Positions 45,780 to 55,920 of a stretch of 64,000 bases of DNA are shown here, in pieces. Position numbers and translations under genes: made by a program. Under the pieces are notes generated by a model. It was given only the letters and a program-made list of their open reading frames with translations. It had not been told where the DNA came from and did no database searches. Position 1 is the first letter of the stretch; each line of letters starts with the position of its first letter. Origin of the DNA: Torymus aiolomorphi (lineage: Eukaryota; Arthropoda; Insecta; Hymenoptera; Torymidae); the NCBI GenBank assembly GCA_036365515.1, contig CM070875.1, positions 91,218,128 through 91,282,127 of the forward strand. Direction: 5' to 3'.

Positions 45780-45783
45780 TTAA

Positions 45784-46076
45784 CTGAGCACTTTTTTGTT
45801 GAAATTTTCACAATAACACATCCTTTTCGCTTTTTTCAATTGACATAATCTTTTATGAGATGTAAATTAGATATAAGTTCTTGAAATTATTACTGATTGA
45901 AACTATGTAAATTATTAACTCAGCATTACATACACATAATCTTGTTAAAAAAAACACAACCAGTTTATAAACTGATAATCACTGAGAATCAAAGCTTTCT
46001 TGATATTCTAATTGTATAGATAAAACTTTTGACGTCTCACACCCTGGAAAAACCATACATGAGATTAACTGAGTAA
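45784..46076. repeat. ~285-bp repeat, right-flank copy
   Basis: Continues the unit interrupted at 8,464 (CTGAGCACTTTTTTGTTGAAA...), then runs through CAATTGACATAATC, AACTATGTAAATTATTAACTCA, GACGTCTCACACCCTGG and GATTAACTGAG. Confidence 0.85.
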
Positions 46077-46221
46077 TTTTATAGTTTGAATAAAACAAAA
46101 ATTTATATTGTTGTCATTACGCTGTTTTTTTACCTTACCTTATAAGTTTAAATTTTTCTCCTCCACATCATTTGTTAGATCAGCTGCTCTTTATGTTATT
46201 AGTTTTTTTTATTTAACTTGC

Positions 46222-46328
<107 letters not shown>

Positions 46329-46789
46329 TATATATAAAGTATCCAATTGCATTCAAAATTGAAATTTTGATGACACCAAAAAAATCTTGTGTAATCTGTG
46401 AAAATAAAAATCATACAAAGTATCAAAATTTTTTTAAAATGATTTTAGCAACTTAACATTTAGCCTTTTCATTCTAAAATGAAGAGTTATTTGCCCCTTT
46501 GATATGTATACAGATAAATACTAATCAGTTGACTTCCTGAGAATTCAATTTTTTAAATCATTATAAAAACAAGCACAATGTTCATGGCATGATCAACATA
46601 ATAAACATAATAGCCTACGTATATTGAGAAAATAAGATGTGTAAGGTTAGGGCAGATTACTATGAGACAATCATGAATTAATTATATTACTTGGATTTGT
46701 AGTAATGTTTTACTCACAGAAACGACTGGCACCCCTCACTATGAAACAATCAAAATTGTATTTGCTAGCTGGATATTTTTGGCCGAGAA

Positions 46790-48215
46790 TTTTCCCATGA
46801 AAATTCATTGAATACTTTTTTTAAAAAGGCCTCAGAAGCCACTATGTGTAAGACTCCCTTTAATAGGTAAAACACAAATCCTCATTTTCTTGTTTGAGCA
46901 TCCGCAGCAAAATTTATATTTCGATACATATTTTTACTATCCCATTTTTTAAAATACTGTAGTGACCGCATTATCGTTTGGATCTGTTCCTCAAAGATGT
47001 GTAAAAGGCTGATAGATCGAACTATATTCATTGCTTAAAGTGTTGTTTCAAATAAATAAAATGAATCTATAGAAAACATAATCTATGGATATACGATCCC
47101 GGATACAAGAATCTTTCATGGAAAAAGAGACAGGACCATTACAGACGAGCTTTTATAGATATAGAAACAATGTTTTAAAAAGTGGGATAGTAAAAATATG
47201 TATCGAAATACAAATTTTGCTGCGGATGCTCAAACAAGAAACTGATGATTTGTGTATTGTATTTTACGTATTAAGGTGGTTCCCTGGAGATCAGAGTTGA
47301 TTCAACACATACTTGAAATTACACACGTAGGTCAATAAAGACATAACGAATGTCATATCCAAATTTCAGAGCATTTTATCTTTTAGCTTCTGAGTAATTG
47401 CTGTGTAAAGTTACACGGATTACATGGTAGATATATCTATATATATCGAAACTGTCGCGTTATGTATCTGTTTACAACAATATCTAAGCAACGAGATTCA
47501 AGTCAGCCTTGGAATTTGATGTACTCATTGAATATATAATAAGGAATGTTTTAGCGCAAGAATGAAGTTGATTCATCGTTTCATTATTAAAATAGAGCTT
47601 CTTAAATATATCGCTTTCGCAGAACTTGATATGTTTCGAGGGTTATGTACGCTCAGCGCGTCAGCGTGCACTCTCTATCTCTCTCGCACAAAGCTGTCTG
47701 TCTCTCTCTTACCCAGGGAACGACCTTAAGGTGGTTCAATAGCTCACCGCTCGCGGGGCGTGGGGCTCACCGCGCACCACCTCCCGCAGCGAACTCAATC
47801 GTATGTTTACGTTTTGCCGCAGTACCCGGAATCAGCGTTGTCAATCGCAATCAGATTGCATTTAAACATTCTCCTGTATATTTGCTATATTGCCTGTAGT
47901 TTTTTTATTCTCTCTAACCTTTTGTAAAGACTCACGTCCTAAGTGTTTTGTGTTTTACAAAGGTACTTCCATAAGAGCCCGTGTATAAGAGTTGAACTTT
48001 GAAGTTGAATAATTTCATAACCGAGTTGACAAACGATCTGAAATTTCACACACTAATAGAAAATCAATCGAAGGACAACAATATTTAGTTTTTGGAATGA
48101 TGTAACCTTTTTCATTTCGGTATCGAACCTCCTTAAAGGGGGTCTTACACATAGTGGTTTCTGAGAAATTTTTAAAAAAAAGTATTCAATGAATTTTTAT
48201 GGGACAAGTCCTAAA
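46790..48215. mobile_element. Fold-back element split by a nested insertion
   Basis: Left arm 46790-46965 and right arm 47165-47274 plus 48133-48215 are inverted copies: GAGCATCCGCAGCAAAATTT against AAATTTTGCTGCGGATGCTC, and GTGTAAGACTCCCTTTAA against TTAAAGGGGGTCTTACAC. A further partial copy (GGCCTCAGAAGCCACGAGGTG) is at 48,460-48,505. Confidence 0.8.
47275..48132. mobile_element. 858-bp TTAA-flanked MITE
   Basis: TTAA at 47271-47274 and 48133-48136; termini GGTGGTTCCCTGG and (inverted) GGAGGTTCGATAC. It interrupts the right arm of the surrounding fold-back; the left arm (near 46,862) shows the uninterrupted sequence with one TTAA. The interior has a second TTAAGGTGGTTCAATAGCTC at 47,727, suggesting a composite of two related copies. 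No coding capacity. Confidence 0.8.
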
Positions 48216-48504
48216 TTACTTAAAATTCATGTAGTAATGGCCCGAAGAGTTGGAAATATTAAAATTATTTGATTAAGTATTTTTAAAAATACTTAAAAAC
48301 CACTTTTAATTGCTTAATTTTAAGAGGTTTTGAAATTTTCTTTGTCGTTTTTAGCATTTTAAAATTATTTAATAAAATATTTTTTTAATTTTCAACTCTT
48401 CGGGCAATAAATACATGAATTTCAAGTAATTTAGACCCATGAAAAGCTATCGATTCAGCTGATTTTGGCCTCAGAAGCCACGAGGTGTAATACGCCCTTA
48501 ATGG

Positions 48505-49180
48505 ATACGTATACGAAAAACACCTATTTTGAAAAATTCATAATTTTTGCTAATATCCAAAAAACCGAACAAAACCAATTGGGTCGTTTTCTAGAAGGTT
48601 AAAACTTTCTCTTCCGCTCAATACGAGCGCAATCGATTTTGATAGAAAAAAGTTGTAGGGGTGCCAACATTGCGATTTTCGAAAATCGACCATCTTGAAA
48701 GAGCTGTATGTTTGCTTGCAGTTAATCAAATCAATCGTTGGCCAAGTGAAAATGAAACGTCTTTTTAAGAGGAAGAAAATAGGTTGTGTCCGATCTCAAT
48801 ATCTATAAAACTCAAGGAACTACAAAGGTTGAAATGTAACCTTAAAAACAAAAATATTTAGATTCACGTTTTCCTTTGTGTAAAAATTTTATTGCGTTAT
48901 TTATATTCCAAAAATTTTTTTTCTAAAACTTGACAAAATAGCAAAAAAATTCCTTCTTGAATCATTCAAATCGATCAAAAAACGAGCCGTACAGAATTTT
49001 TCGAAAATAGCCATTTTTTGACAATTTTTCGAAATTCAGCACGGTGTAGCTGTCTCAATATTAGATATGGGGAGCTAATATTGGGGCTTTCTCACTTTTT
49101 TATGTGTACTTTCACAGGAAAAATCAGCGAGAAAAACGGTTGACCCACTGCGACCTGTTATGACCGAAAAGTACAAGAAC
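48505..49180. other. Non-coding DNA upstream of the 49-53 kb transposon
   Basis: AT-rich, with imperfect GATTTTCGAAAATCGACCAT / TTTTTCGAAAATAGCCATTTTT motifs. No ORF of note on either strand. Confidence 0.45.
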
Positions 49181-49730
49181 GACCCATATATATATATGAT
49201 ATATGCGGAAATCCACGAAACCTTTAACTTTTTTGATACTCGGGTATCAACCCATGAAGAAAGAATTTGAAGCGGATATCGGACACGTATGGCTTTAGTT
49301 CAAATACATTAATACCCAAAACAACAAATATCGATTTTTTTTCGGATTATTTAATTTAATATAAAAATTCATGATTTCTTTTATTCTACTCATAGCAACA
49401 CATTTTTATATTTTAATTATATGAAAAAATTTACGTCAATTAAAAACAAAGATGTAAAATAAATCTTTTTGGAAAAAAAGTTCGAAATAACGAATATTCA
49501 TAGTATAAACTCGCAACACATTGATCAACGTATTCAGGCAAGCGCGCAGATTTGCTACCGAGTGCGCATTGATGACTTTGAAACACAAAGGATCTTATTT
49601 ACATATCGGGCGCTCAAATCGACGTAAGTAAATATACAGTAGCGCGATTTCCCGTCATTGAGAACAGTTTAATGTGGATTCAGTAGTCGCAGTAGCCACC
49701 TCGCGCTTTCACAGAAATGATAACAAGAAA

Positions 49731-52614
49731 ATGGGTGAGTACATTAAATAATACTGACGTGTTTTGTTTTATATGATCAAATACATTTTAAAGAGACAAG
49801 TAGTGGTACATTCAACTACCATTCAACTCTGCATAAATTTAATTTTTGCAAGAAAAATAAACTTTTTTCAAAACAAATTTTTTGGTATTGGACAGGTGAT
49901 GTTAACAGTAGCAGAGAAAAAAAATTACTTGCAAAAAGACGAAAAATACGAGAAAAGCGCGAGAAAGATGCTGAAAAGCGTGCCAATGATTTACGTACAA
50001 AGGCCGATTATAATAAAAGCCGAGAAAAAAAAATACAAACAAACTTCATTCTAACTTCGTGAGTATTTTATAAATTGAATGTTTAATGTAGTTTTTTAAA
50101 TATGTAAAATTAGTAAGTTGGTTTAATTTATGCGAACATTCTATAGGTTTCAATCAACTCACGCTACCATTGCTTCCGAAAATGCAAGTTATTCGTTGAG
50201 AAAAAGAAAAGAAAACCTTCTGAGCCCAAGTCCAAGAAGCTATACTGTAACATCACAAACAACTAAACCTGTAAAAAAATCAGTTCGTGCTGCTTGCATT
50301 AACAACAGTGAGAATGTACCAGATGAACCAGTTGTGAATATCCAAGGTGTAAGTAATAAAATTACATTTACAACGCATAATGATACGAGAAAGGAAGGAC
50401 TTACAAAACCAGAGAAAAACATCAATACTTTGAGAAAACGCGAAGCTCGATTACGTAGAAAAATTAATAGTTTAGAAAAAGTAATTAGAAATAAAAATAA
50501 TCTTATCAGTAAATGGAAGAATATATATTTTCGGCTATTACGTAAACAAACAGAACCAGATGAAATTTTAGAGAATGTAAATAAAATAGAAAAGACTGGC
50601 CAGGATGAAATACATAAGAATTTAGTGCAATTCGAACTCTTTAAGAAGCAAATTCGTGATAGACAACTTCTGTTAAAGAACGAGAAAGAAAGATCTATAT
50701 TTACTCAATGTTTAGCTGGAAAAGTAAAAAAGAAATACAAAAAAATGTACAAAATTTCTCCCTTTGTGTCTACGTACTCAATTAGGAAGTATAGAGATTC
50801 GGATGCTATTAAGCTTAAAAGAAGCAATGCAAAAAAAGAATTATCTAGAAAGAAGATTGCTTTCGAAGTTCAAAAGTTTTTAGAGAAGAATGAAAATTTT
50901 ACTATTGCACCTGGGGTTAAAGAATCTATAACGAGGGATGGTATTACAAAAAGAAAGCGTTATTTCTGTGATTCAATGGATAATTTGTATTTAAAACTCA
51001 AAGAAGAGAAAAAGTTAAAGATTTCACGTTCAATGTTTTATGCAGTTAAGCCTTTTTGGATTCTACAAAAAAAAGTAACAGGAAGAGATACTTGTCTTTG
51101 CAAACCTCATGCTAACATGGGTTTCTTAATTCAAAAGTTGTTTGAATTAAAAATAATAGCTACCATTTCTCTTACTGCATTTGTTAAATCCAAAGTTTGT
51201 GATATATTTAGTAGAGAATGTTTCTTTGGTGAATGTGAGAAATGTAAAAATAAAAGCATGTTGTCGACTAGTGATGCACCTACGTGGTACTATAAATGGT
51301 CAACGGAAGAAACCATTGGCGCAAAAGGACTAACGTATACTGTTAAAATTACTTCCAAAGTTAAAGTTGATTGCACACTAAATCAATTGATTTGAGAAGT
51401 TAATTCTCAGATACCAGAGTTTTTGGAACACGTGTATACTACCAATCATCAATACAAAGCGATTGAATGTATCAATGAAGATTTAAAAGAAAATGAAGTA
51501 TCTCTTGTAATTGACTTTTCGGAAAATTACATTTGTAAGAGTCATGAAGAAATACAGAGTGCACATTTTGGTGCTTCTAAAAAGCAATTATCGCTACACA
51601 CTGGAGATTTTTTCTATATAAACAAATCAACAAAATTGAAAACGTGCAAATCTTTTTGTTCTGTATCTGAATGCCTTCGGCACGATGCAGCAGCAGTATG
51701 GGCACATCTACATCCTATTTTTAAAATGATGAAAGACACGGTTCCAGACGTAAAAATCGTTCACATTCAAAGCGATGGTCCATCTACGCAATATAAAAAC
51801 AAGACAAACTTTTATTTATTTAAAGAACATTGCCGTAATGAAAAATATGATTATGCATCTTATAATATCACATCTCCTGGACACGGCAAAAGCGTTGCGG
51901 ATGGCATAGGTGGTACGTCCAAAGGTTTGTCTGATCGAATAGTGGCTCAAGGGTCAGATATAACTACTGCAGAAGATATGGTGAATGTAATAAACTCAAA
52001 CTCCAAAGTGCAAGCGTTTTTAATATCAAGGTCTGATATTGAAAACATTGAATCTAAAATCCCTAGTTCTTTGAAACCAGTTCCTAATACTAAAAAAATC
52101 TATTATCTAACTTGGTGCAAAACTAAGATGGCCGAATTATCTGTAAATCAATTTACATGCTCCTATTGCATAGCTAATAAATTATATGATCCGCCTTGTA
52201 CGCATTTTTCACTTCAGCCCAATAGTTGGACGTTTACGGATTCGGTAAACTCTCGAAAACGATCCAATGTTATAGCTAAGGTCAATCCTGTTAGTAAAAA
52301 ACAAAAAACTAATACCCAAGCTCCTTCGGAATCGAATGCAAAACAAGCGCGTAATCCTAAAAAACAAAACACAATGCGGGACAATAAAAATCAGCCAAGA
52401 CTGAGTAGTAACGTAAGAAAAGAAAATGTTGATACAATCAACAAAAATAATAAAAAAATAGGTAATCAACAAGTGAGATCTACTCGAAGTGTTCACTCTA
52501 TTAGTGAGGTAAGTAATAAGAAAACTTATTTCGCTTTCACTTCCAAAGCAAGTGAAAAAAACGTACAGCACGAAAGTCTAAGTCATAAAAAAATATTTAT
52601 CATTTTTTCAGTAA
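49731..52614 (+). pseudogene. Transposase-like protein of an unnamed insect family, in-frame TGA
   Basis: Gene model: exons 49731-49734, 49896-50058, 50147-52508 and 52612-52614; all introns are GT-AG and phases agree (the last exon supplies the TAA directly; without that splice the frame runs to 52,643). The N-terminal part is basic and coiled-coil-like (KKLLAKRRKIREKREKD, then ~140 residues of Lys/Glu heptad-like sequence). Then come ITRDGITKRKRYFCDSMDNL, a RDTCLCKPHAN motif, a CFFGECEKCKN Cys cluster and YYKW. The C-terminal part has VIDFSENY, HFGASKKQLSLHTG, HIQSDGPSTQYKNKTNF, SPGHGKSVADGIGG and a C..C...YDPPC cluster. One TGA at 51393-51395 breaks an otherwise open ~843-codon frame. I know these motifs from uncharacterised, multicopy insect proteins. 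The three Asp positions suggest an RNase-H-like nuclease (inference). Confidence 0.65.
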
Positions 52615-52721
52615 TGAAAATATTATACAATATTGAACGTTAAAATTGCTAATTTGTTAAGTATCTTACATTAAGTATAAAAATATTATACCATTGATTG
52701 TATGGTACATTGATTTTTGTT

Positions 52722-52727
52722 AATAAA
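52722..52727 (+). terminator. Poly(A) signal of the transposase-like gene
   Basis: AATAAA about 110 bp after the terminal stop codon, followed by an AT-rich stretch. Confidence 0.5.
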
Positions 52728-53339
52728 TAAATTATATTTTCAAGGCACATATATTCTTTTCTCATAAACGCCTCTAAATACTAAAACAATCATTTTGACA
52801 TAACCTTCCATTTCTTAGTTTTCAATTTTTCAATAGTTTTTCTACAATATTTTGCTTAATTTATCGACGGCATTTAATGCACTATAAAATAAAAAAATTG
52901 TTGAAAGTTGAAGCAATAGAGATAATAGTAGAAATAAATTCGCTCTTGTTGAAACTGATACCAAAACTTGAATTTCTGCCTAAATTACACCTTTGACCTT
53001 GGGATGACCTTGATCGTGACCCAAGCAAATACATTAAACCACAGATTCGGACTCTGTGGTACTTAAAAAGTATATATATGGTCTATTGCACATAAAATAA
53101 TATTTTTGTGGGGCTGCAATAATATGATTTATTTTTTAAATAAGTTTTAACATTTTCGACGGTAACTTTTTGAGGGTTTGATAAAAATGAGTAACGCGAG
53201 TACATTCTTCATTTATAGTCCACCTGTAATATGCCCAAAGGGGTTTTAGAAGTGTGCCTCAAAATTAAAAATCAAGTTGCATTTTAAAAAAAATCAAAGG
53301 TTCTGTGGATTTTCTCATATATATATATATATATAGTGA

Positions 53340-54110
53340 CGAGGAAAGCGCAGGTATGGGCGAATTTCTCGCAGGACACATAATACTCTCTCTGCCAAGG
53401 CCGTCTCTCTCGCACACACACAAATGTAGCCAATCCTACAGGTGTTGTTGTGCTTTGTGTTCAGGTGCGATGACGGCAACACGACAGCAATTAGTCTCGG
53501 CCAGCAAGCCTTAGCAAGCGCACGCATCCCAGTCCAACCCGCGTCGGTTTAAGAAGAGAGAGAGAGAGAGAAAGAGGAAGAGACGCCCAGCCGAGAGTCC
53601 CCGCCACGAGTCCTCCCACCTTGCCGACGTCACCCACGCATCGGGAACGAGAGCCACCGGCGACGAGGCAGCTGCGGCAGAGCCACCGTTAGCGCACGAG
53701 GCGCGACGGCACCCCAGCAACGAGGCTGCGGCGGCACCCCAGCAACGAGGCTGCGGCAGAGCGGCACTGCAACTCGCGGTCACCGCCGATTGCGCGGTGC
53801 GCGACGGCCACGAGCGAGGCAGCGGGCGACCAGGAGGCGGCAGGCAGAACGGCGTCAGGCGAGTACTAGTGCTTCTTAAGACCGGCCGTGGTCTATTGCG
53901 TGTTGCGAGGCGGGCGCGCCTAGGGTCATAGAATCCACGCAGCCCGCGTGAGTTGAGGCTGTGTTCCCGGCGACGGTGAGCACAGTCTCCTCACTTAATT
54001 GCGAGGAGAGTAAACTCTCGGATTGCGTGGCGCGCCGATGAGGCGCGCATCGTGTGTGCTCGTGCGGGAGCGTACATTCAGTACTTTTAGAGAATAATAG
54101 CAGATTTTCT
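53340..54110. other. GC-rich, CpG-containing block without a clear gene
   Basis: Contains a (CA)n/(GA)n stretch and a short tandem duplication of GGCACCCCAGCAACGAGGCTGCGGC at about 53,709-53,758. Several donor-like GTGAG words occur near 53,948-53,980. It could be a promoter/first exon or an LTR remnant. The 90-codon minus-strand ORF is compositional. Confidence 0.4.
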
Positions 54111-54114
54111 TACA

Positions 54115-54242
54115 AGGGGGGAAAATGGAACTTTCGCAGGCACGTGATATGATGACCGAGGCGAAGCCGAGGCTTGCAGGAGTTCCATTTAACCCCCGTC
54201 TAAGAAATAGTATTTTTCTCTATTCCCGGGCGAAAGTACGTT
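54115..54242. other. Hairpin cassette H4 with CGAAAGTACG edge
   Basis: GGGGGGAAAATGGAACT pairs with AGTTCCATTTAACCCCC around an inner GCAGGCACGTG... and the apical CCGAGGCGAAGCCGAGG. It is followed by AGTATTTTTCTCTATTCCCG and GGCGAAAGTACGTTAA, matching (inverted) 13,422-13,455 in the LTR insertion. Confidence 0.65.
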
Positions 54243-54358
54243 AATTAATCAGTCTAGAAAAGTCTAAAATTATCGTCTTGTAGTTTGCAGGTTATATTTT
54301 TCAATTTTATTTTACCTATCGCAATTGGTTTTTTCCGATGCGCGCGTTTATGTGTGTG

Positions 54359-54420
54359 CGATGCCCGCCCAACATTTGCAGCACGAGCGTAGCAAGTGCT
54401 GCTGGTTGGGGCGGGCATCG
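54359..54420. other. Long hairpin H2 (homologue of H1)
   Basis: CGATGCCCGCCCAAC pairs with GTTGGGGCGGGCATCG, with apical GCAGCAC...GTGCTGC. Its reverse complement aligns to H1 at 13,139-13,204 (shared ACCAGCA and TGCAAATGT), while the apical hairpin is different. Confidence 0.7.
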
Positions 54421-54479
54421 AAAATACATGAACAAGCAGATTGTTACATTCTCATGTGAGTCAAGAGAAAGAGGGATAG

Positions 54480-54880
54480 AGAGATAGATAGATAAATAGA
54501 TAAATCTTTATTCTGTCTTTTCGGCAAAAATTAGAAAATACATTAAAATGTATAAAATTATAAATTTCAGTCAATTACAATAGAATACAATAACAATTTA
54601 GTTCATTACGTCGTAAAATACATAAGAAATATAAAAGATTTGTCAAAAACATAACAATGCAAAAGAAAACTAAAAAGATAATCTTTGAAATAATAAATAA
54701 GAGAACATGTGGTAAATAAAATACTTATACAAATACTTATACGAATATCATAATGTTCCGCCAATTGGCTAAAATAGAGAGAGATAAAGTGAGATAGGGG
54801 GAGAGAGAGAGAGAGAGAGAGAGGGAGAGGATATTTCCAAATAAATAAACATGAATTCATAGTAGACCATCCTTCTTGAG
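54480..54880 (-). mobile_element. LINE 3' end fragment
   Basis: On the minus strand the block ends AATAAAGATTTATCTATTTA followed by (TCTA/TCTC)n, a poly(A)-like signal with a short-repeat tail as in the LINE at 55,921. No RT sequence is retained, so this is a severely 5'-truncated copy. A (GA)n run at 54,798-54,833 lies within it. Confidence 0.5.
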
Positions 54881-55066
54881 AGCACCACGCTTCCAATGCG
54901 AGACAGTTCCGCGCCGAAGTCGCACACTTTCGCGACTTCCGTGCGGCAAAGTCACAATCCGCTGTATTGTATATGGGGTTAGGCTATTCAAAACATTGCT
55001 CACAGAGCTTTCGGTCGCGCGTGAAACAAGTGACGCACGCAGTGGGCAAAAGTGCTTCTTCTTCTA

Positions 55067-55319
55067 GTGTAAACAAACGGCGAAAACGCGTACTTTCGCC
55101 CGAGGAATAGAGAAAATGCCATTTTTACCAGTGAGTGCCTGGTTAGTTATTGCACAACCCTGACTCCTCACCCACGCATAATACGCACAGGAGACGGCTA
55201 TCACACCGTCTCCACGGCAGGCGGAACTTCGGTCTCCGGTTTCTGCTTAAATAAATTAGTTGTGACGGTTGTACCGGGATGGTAAAAGTACATCGTTACA
55301 AATGGCGATCCTGCCAGGA
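55067..55319 (+). mobile_element. Probable gypsy 5' LTR end and tRNA-Arg primer-binding site
   Basis: TGGCGATCCTGCCAGGA at 55303-55319 is complementary to the 3' end (with CCA) of insect tRNA-Arg(ACG) as I remember it. The preceding DNA ends ...CGTTACA at 55,300, a good LTR terminus two bases from the primer site. A TGTAAACAAACGG at 55,067 could be the LTR start, giving ~234 bp, but without the 3' LTR this is uncertain. The CGTACTTTCGCCC word inside (55,091) links it to the hairpin cassettes. Confidence 0.55.
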
Positions 55320-55920
55320 TAACTGCCGTGCATACATGCGTGTGGGAGAGAGGTAGTTGATTTCGCACGAGTACAGGGAAAATTCGCGTGTCCGCGGGCA
55401 CTAGAATTTTCCTAGTTCGGGAGGACTGAGGGGATTCGAAGATTCACAAAATCCTCGTACGTACGGATTTTTGAATTTTTCGAGTCTCAAAACTTTCGAT
55501 AACGGTAAAATTTTAGAAGCGCTGGAAAGGCGCAAGGACACCGCGACTTTGCGTGGTAAACAGCGAGCGCTGTTTACATTGAGAGGCGACCGCGCGACGG
55601 AGAGGATTAGCGCCGGCCGCATTGTTGTTGTCGTGCGCGGTTGCCAGCATGTTCGTGAAATATTCGAACAAATAATTTTGTAGTAGAAATTTATGTCGAT
55701 GTTTGGATAGGACTGTTTGGGTACGCGGATTAGACAGGACTCGAGTAACGTTCAATGACATAACGAAGTATTGATTTTAAATATTGACTGCGATTTCGAC
55801 GTTTGAATTTTAAAATTTTGATTAGTTGACTATTTTGATTATCTTGTTAATTTAATTATTTTGATTATTATCAAATTATCGCTGCCCAAACAGAGTAACT
55901 TAGAATAAGAAGTTCGGTGT
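55320..55920 (+). other. Likely gypsy leader, interrupted by the LINE
   Basis: Non-coding DNA following the primer-binding site; ORFs of 66-82 codons here show no domain. If the gypsy gag at 59,599 belongs to this primer site, the leader continues after the LINE at about 59,060. Confidence 0.4.

Larger units (their letters stand above)
49184..53335 (+). mobile_element. Candidate DNA transposon with short TIRs and one spliced gene
   Basis: Left end (49,184-49,234): (TA)n, then GCGGAAATCCACGAAACC, then TTTAACTTTTTT. Right end (53,286-53,335), reverse-complemented: (TA)n, GAGAAAATCCACAGAACC, TTTGATTTTTTTT. The single gene between them occupies most of the plus strand. Divergence of the ~35-bp ends is moderate and the (TA)n edge hides the exact boundary and any target duplication, so the borders are approximate. 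The unit size (~4.15 kb) suits an autonomous cut-and-paste element. The family is one I cannot name. Confidence 0.55.

Noticed and set aside
53511..53783. 90-codon Ala/Ser-rich minus-strand ORF
   Set aside because: GC-rich tandem repeat translation; no homology visible.
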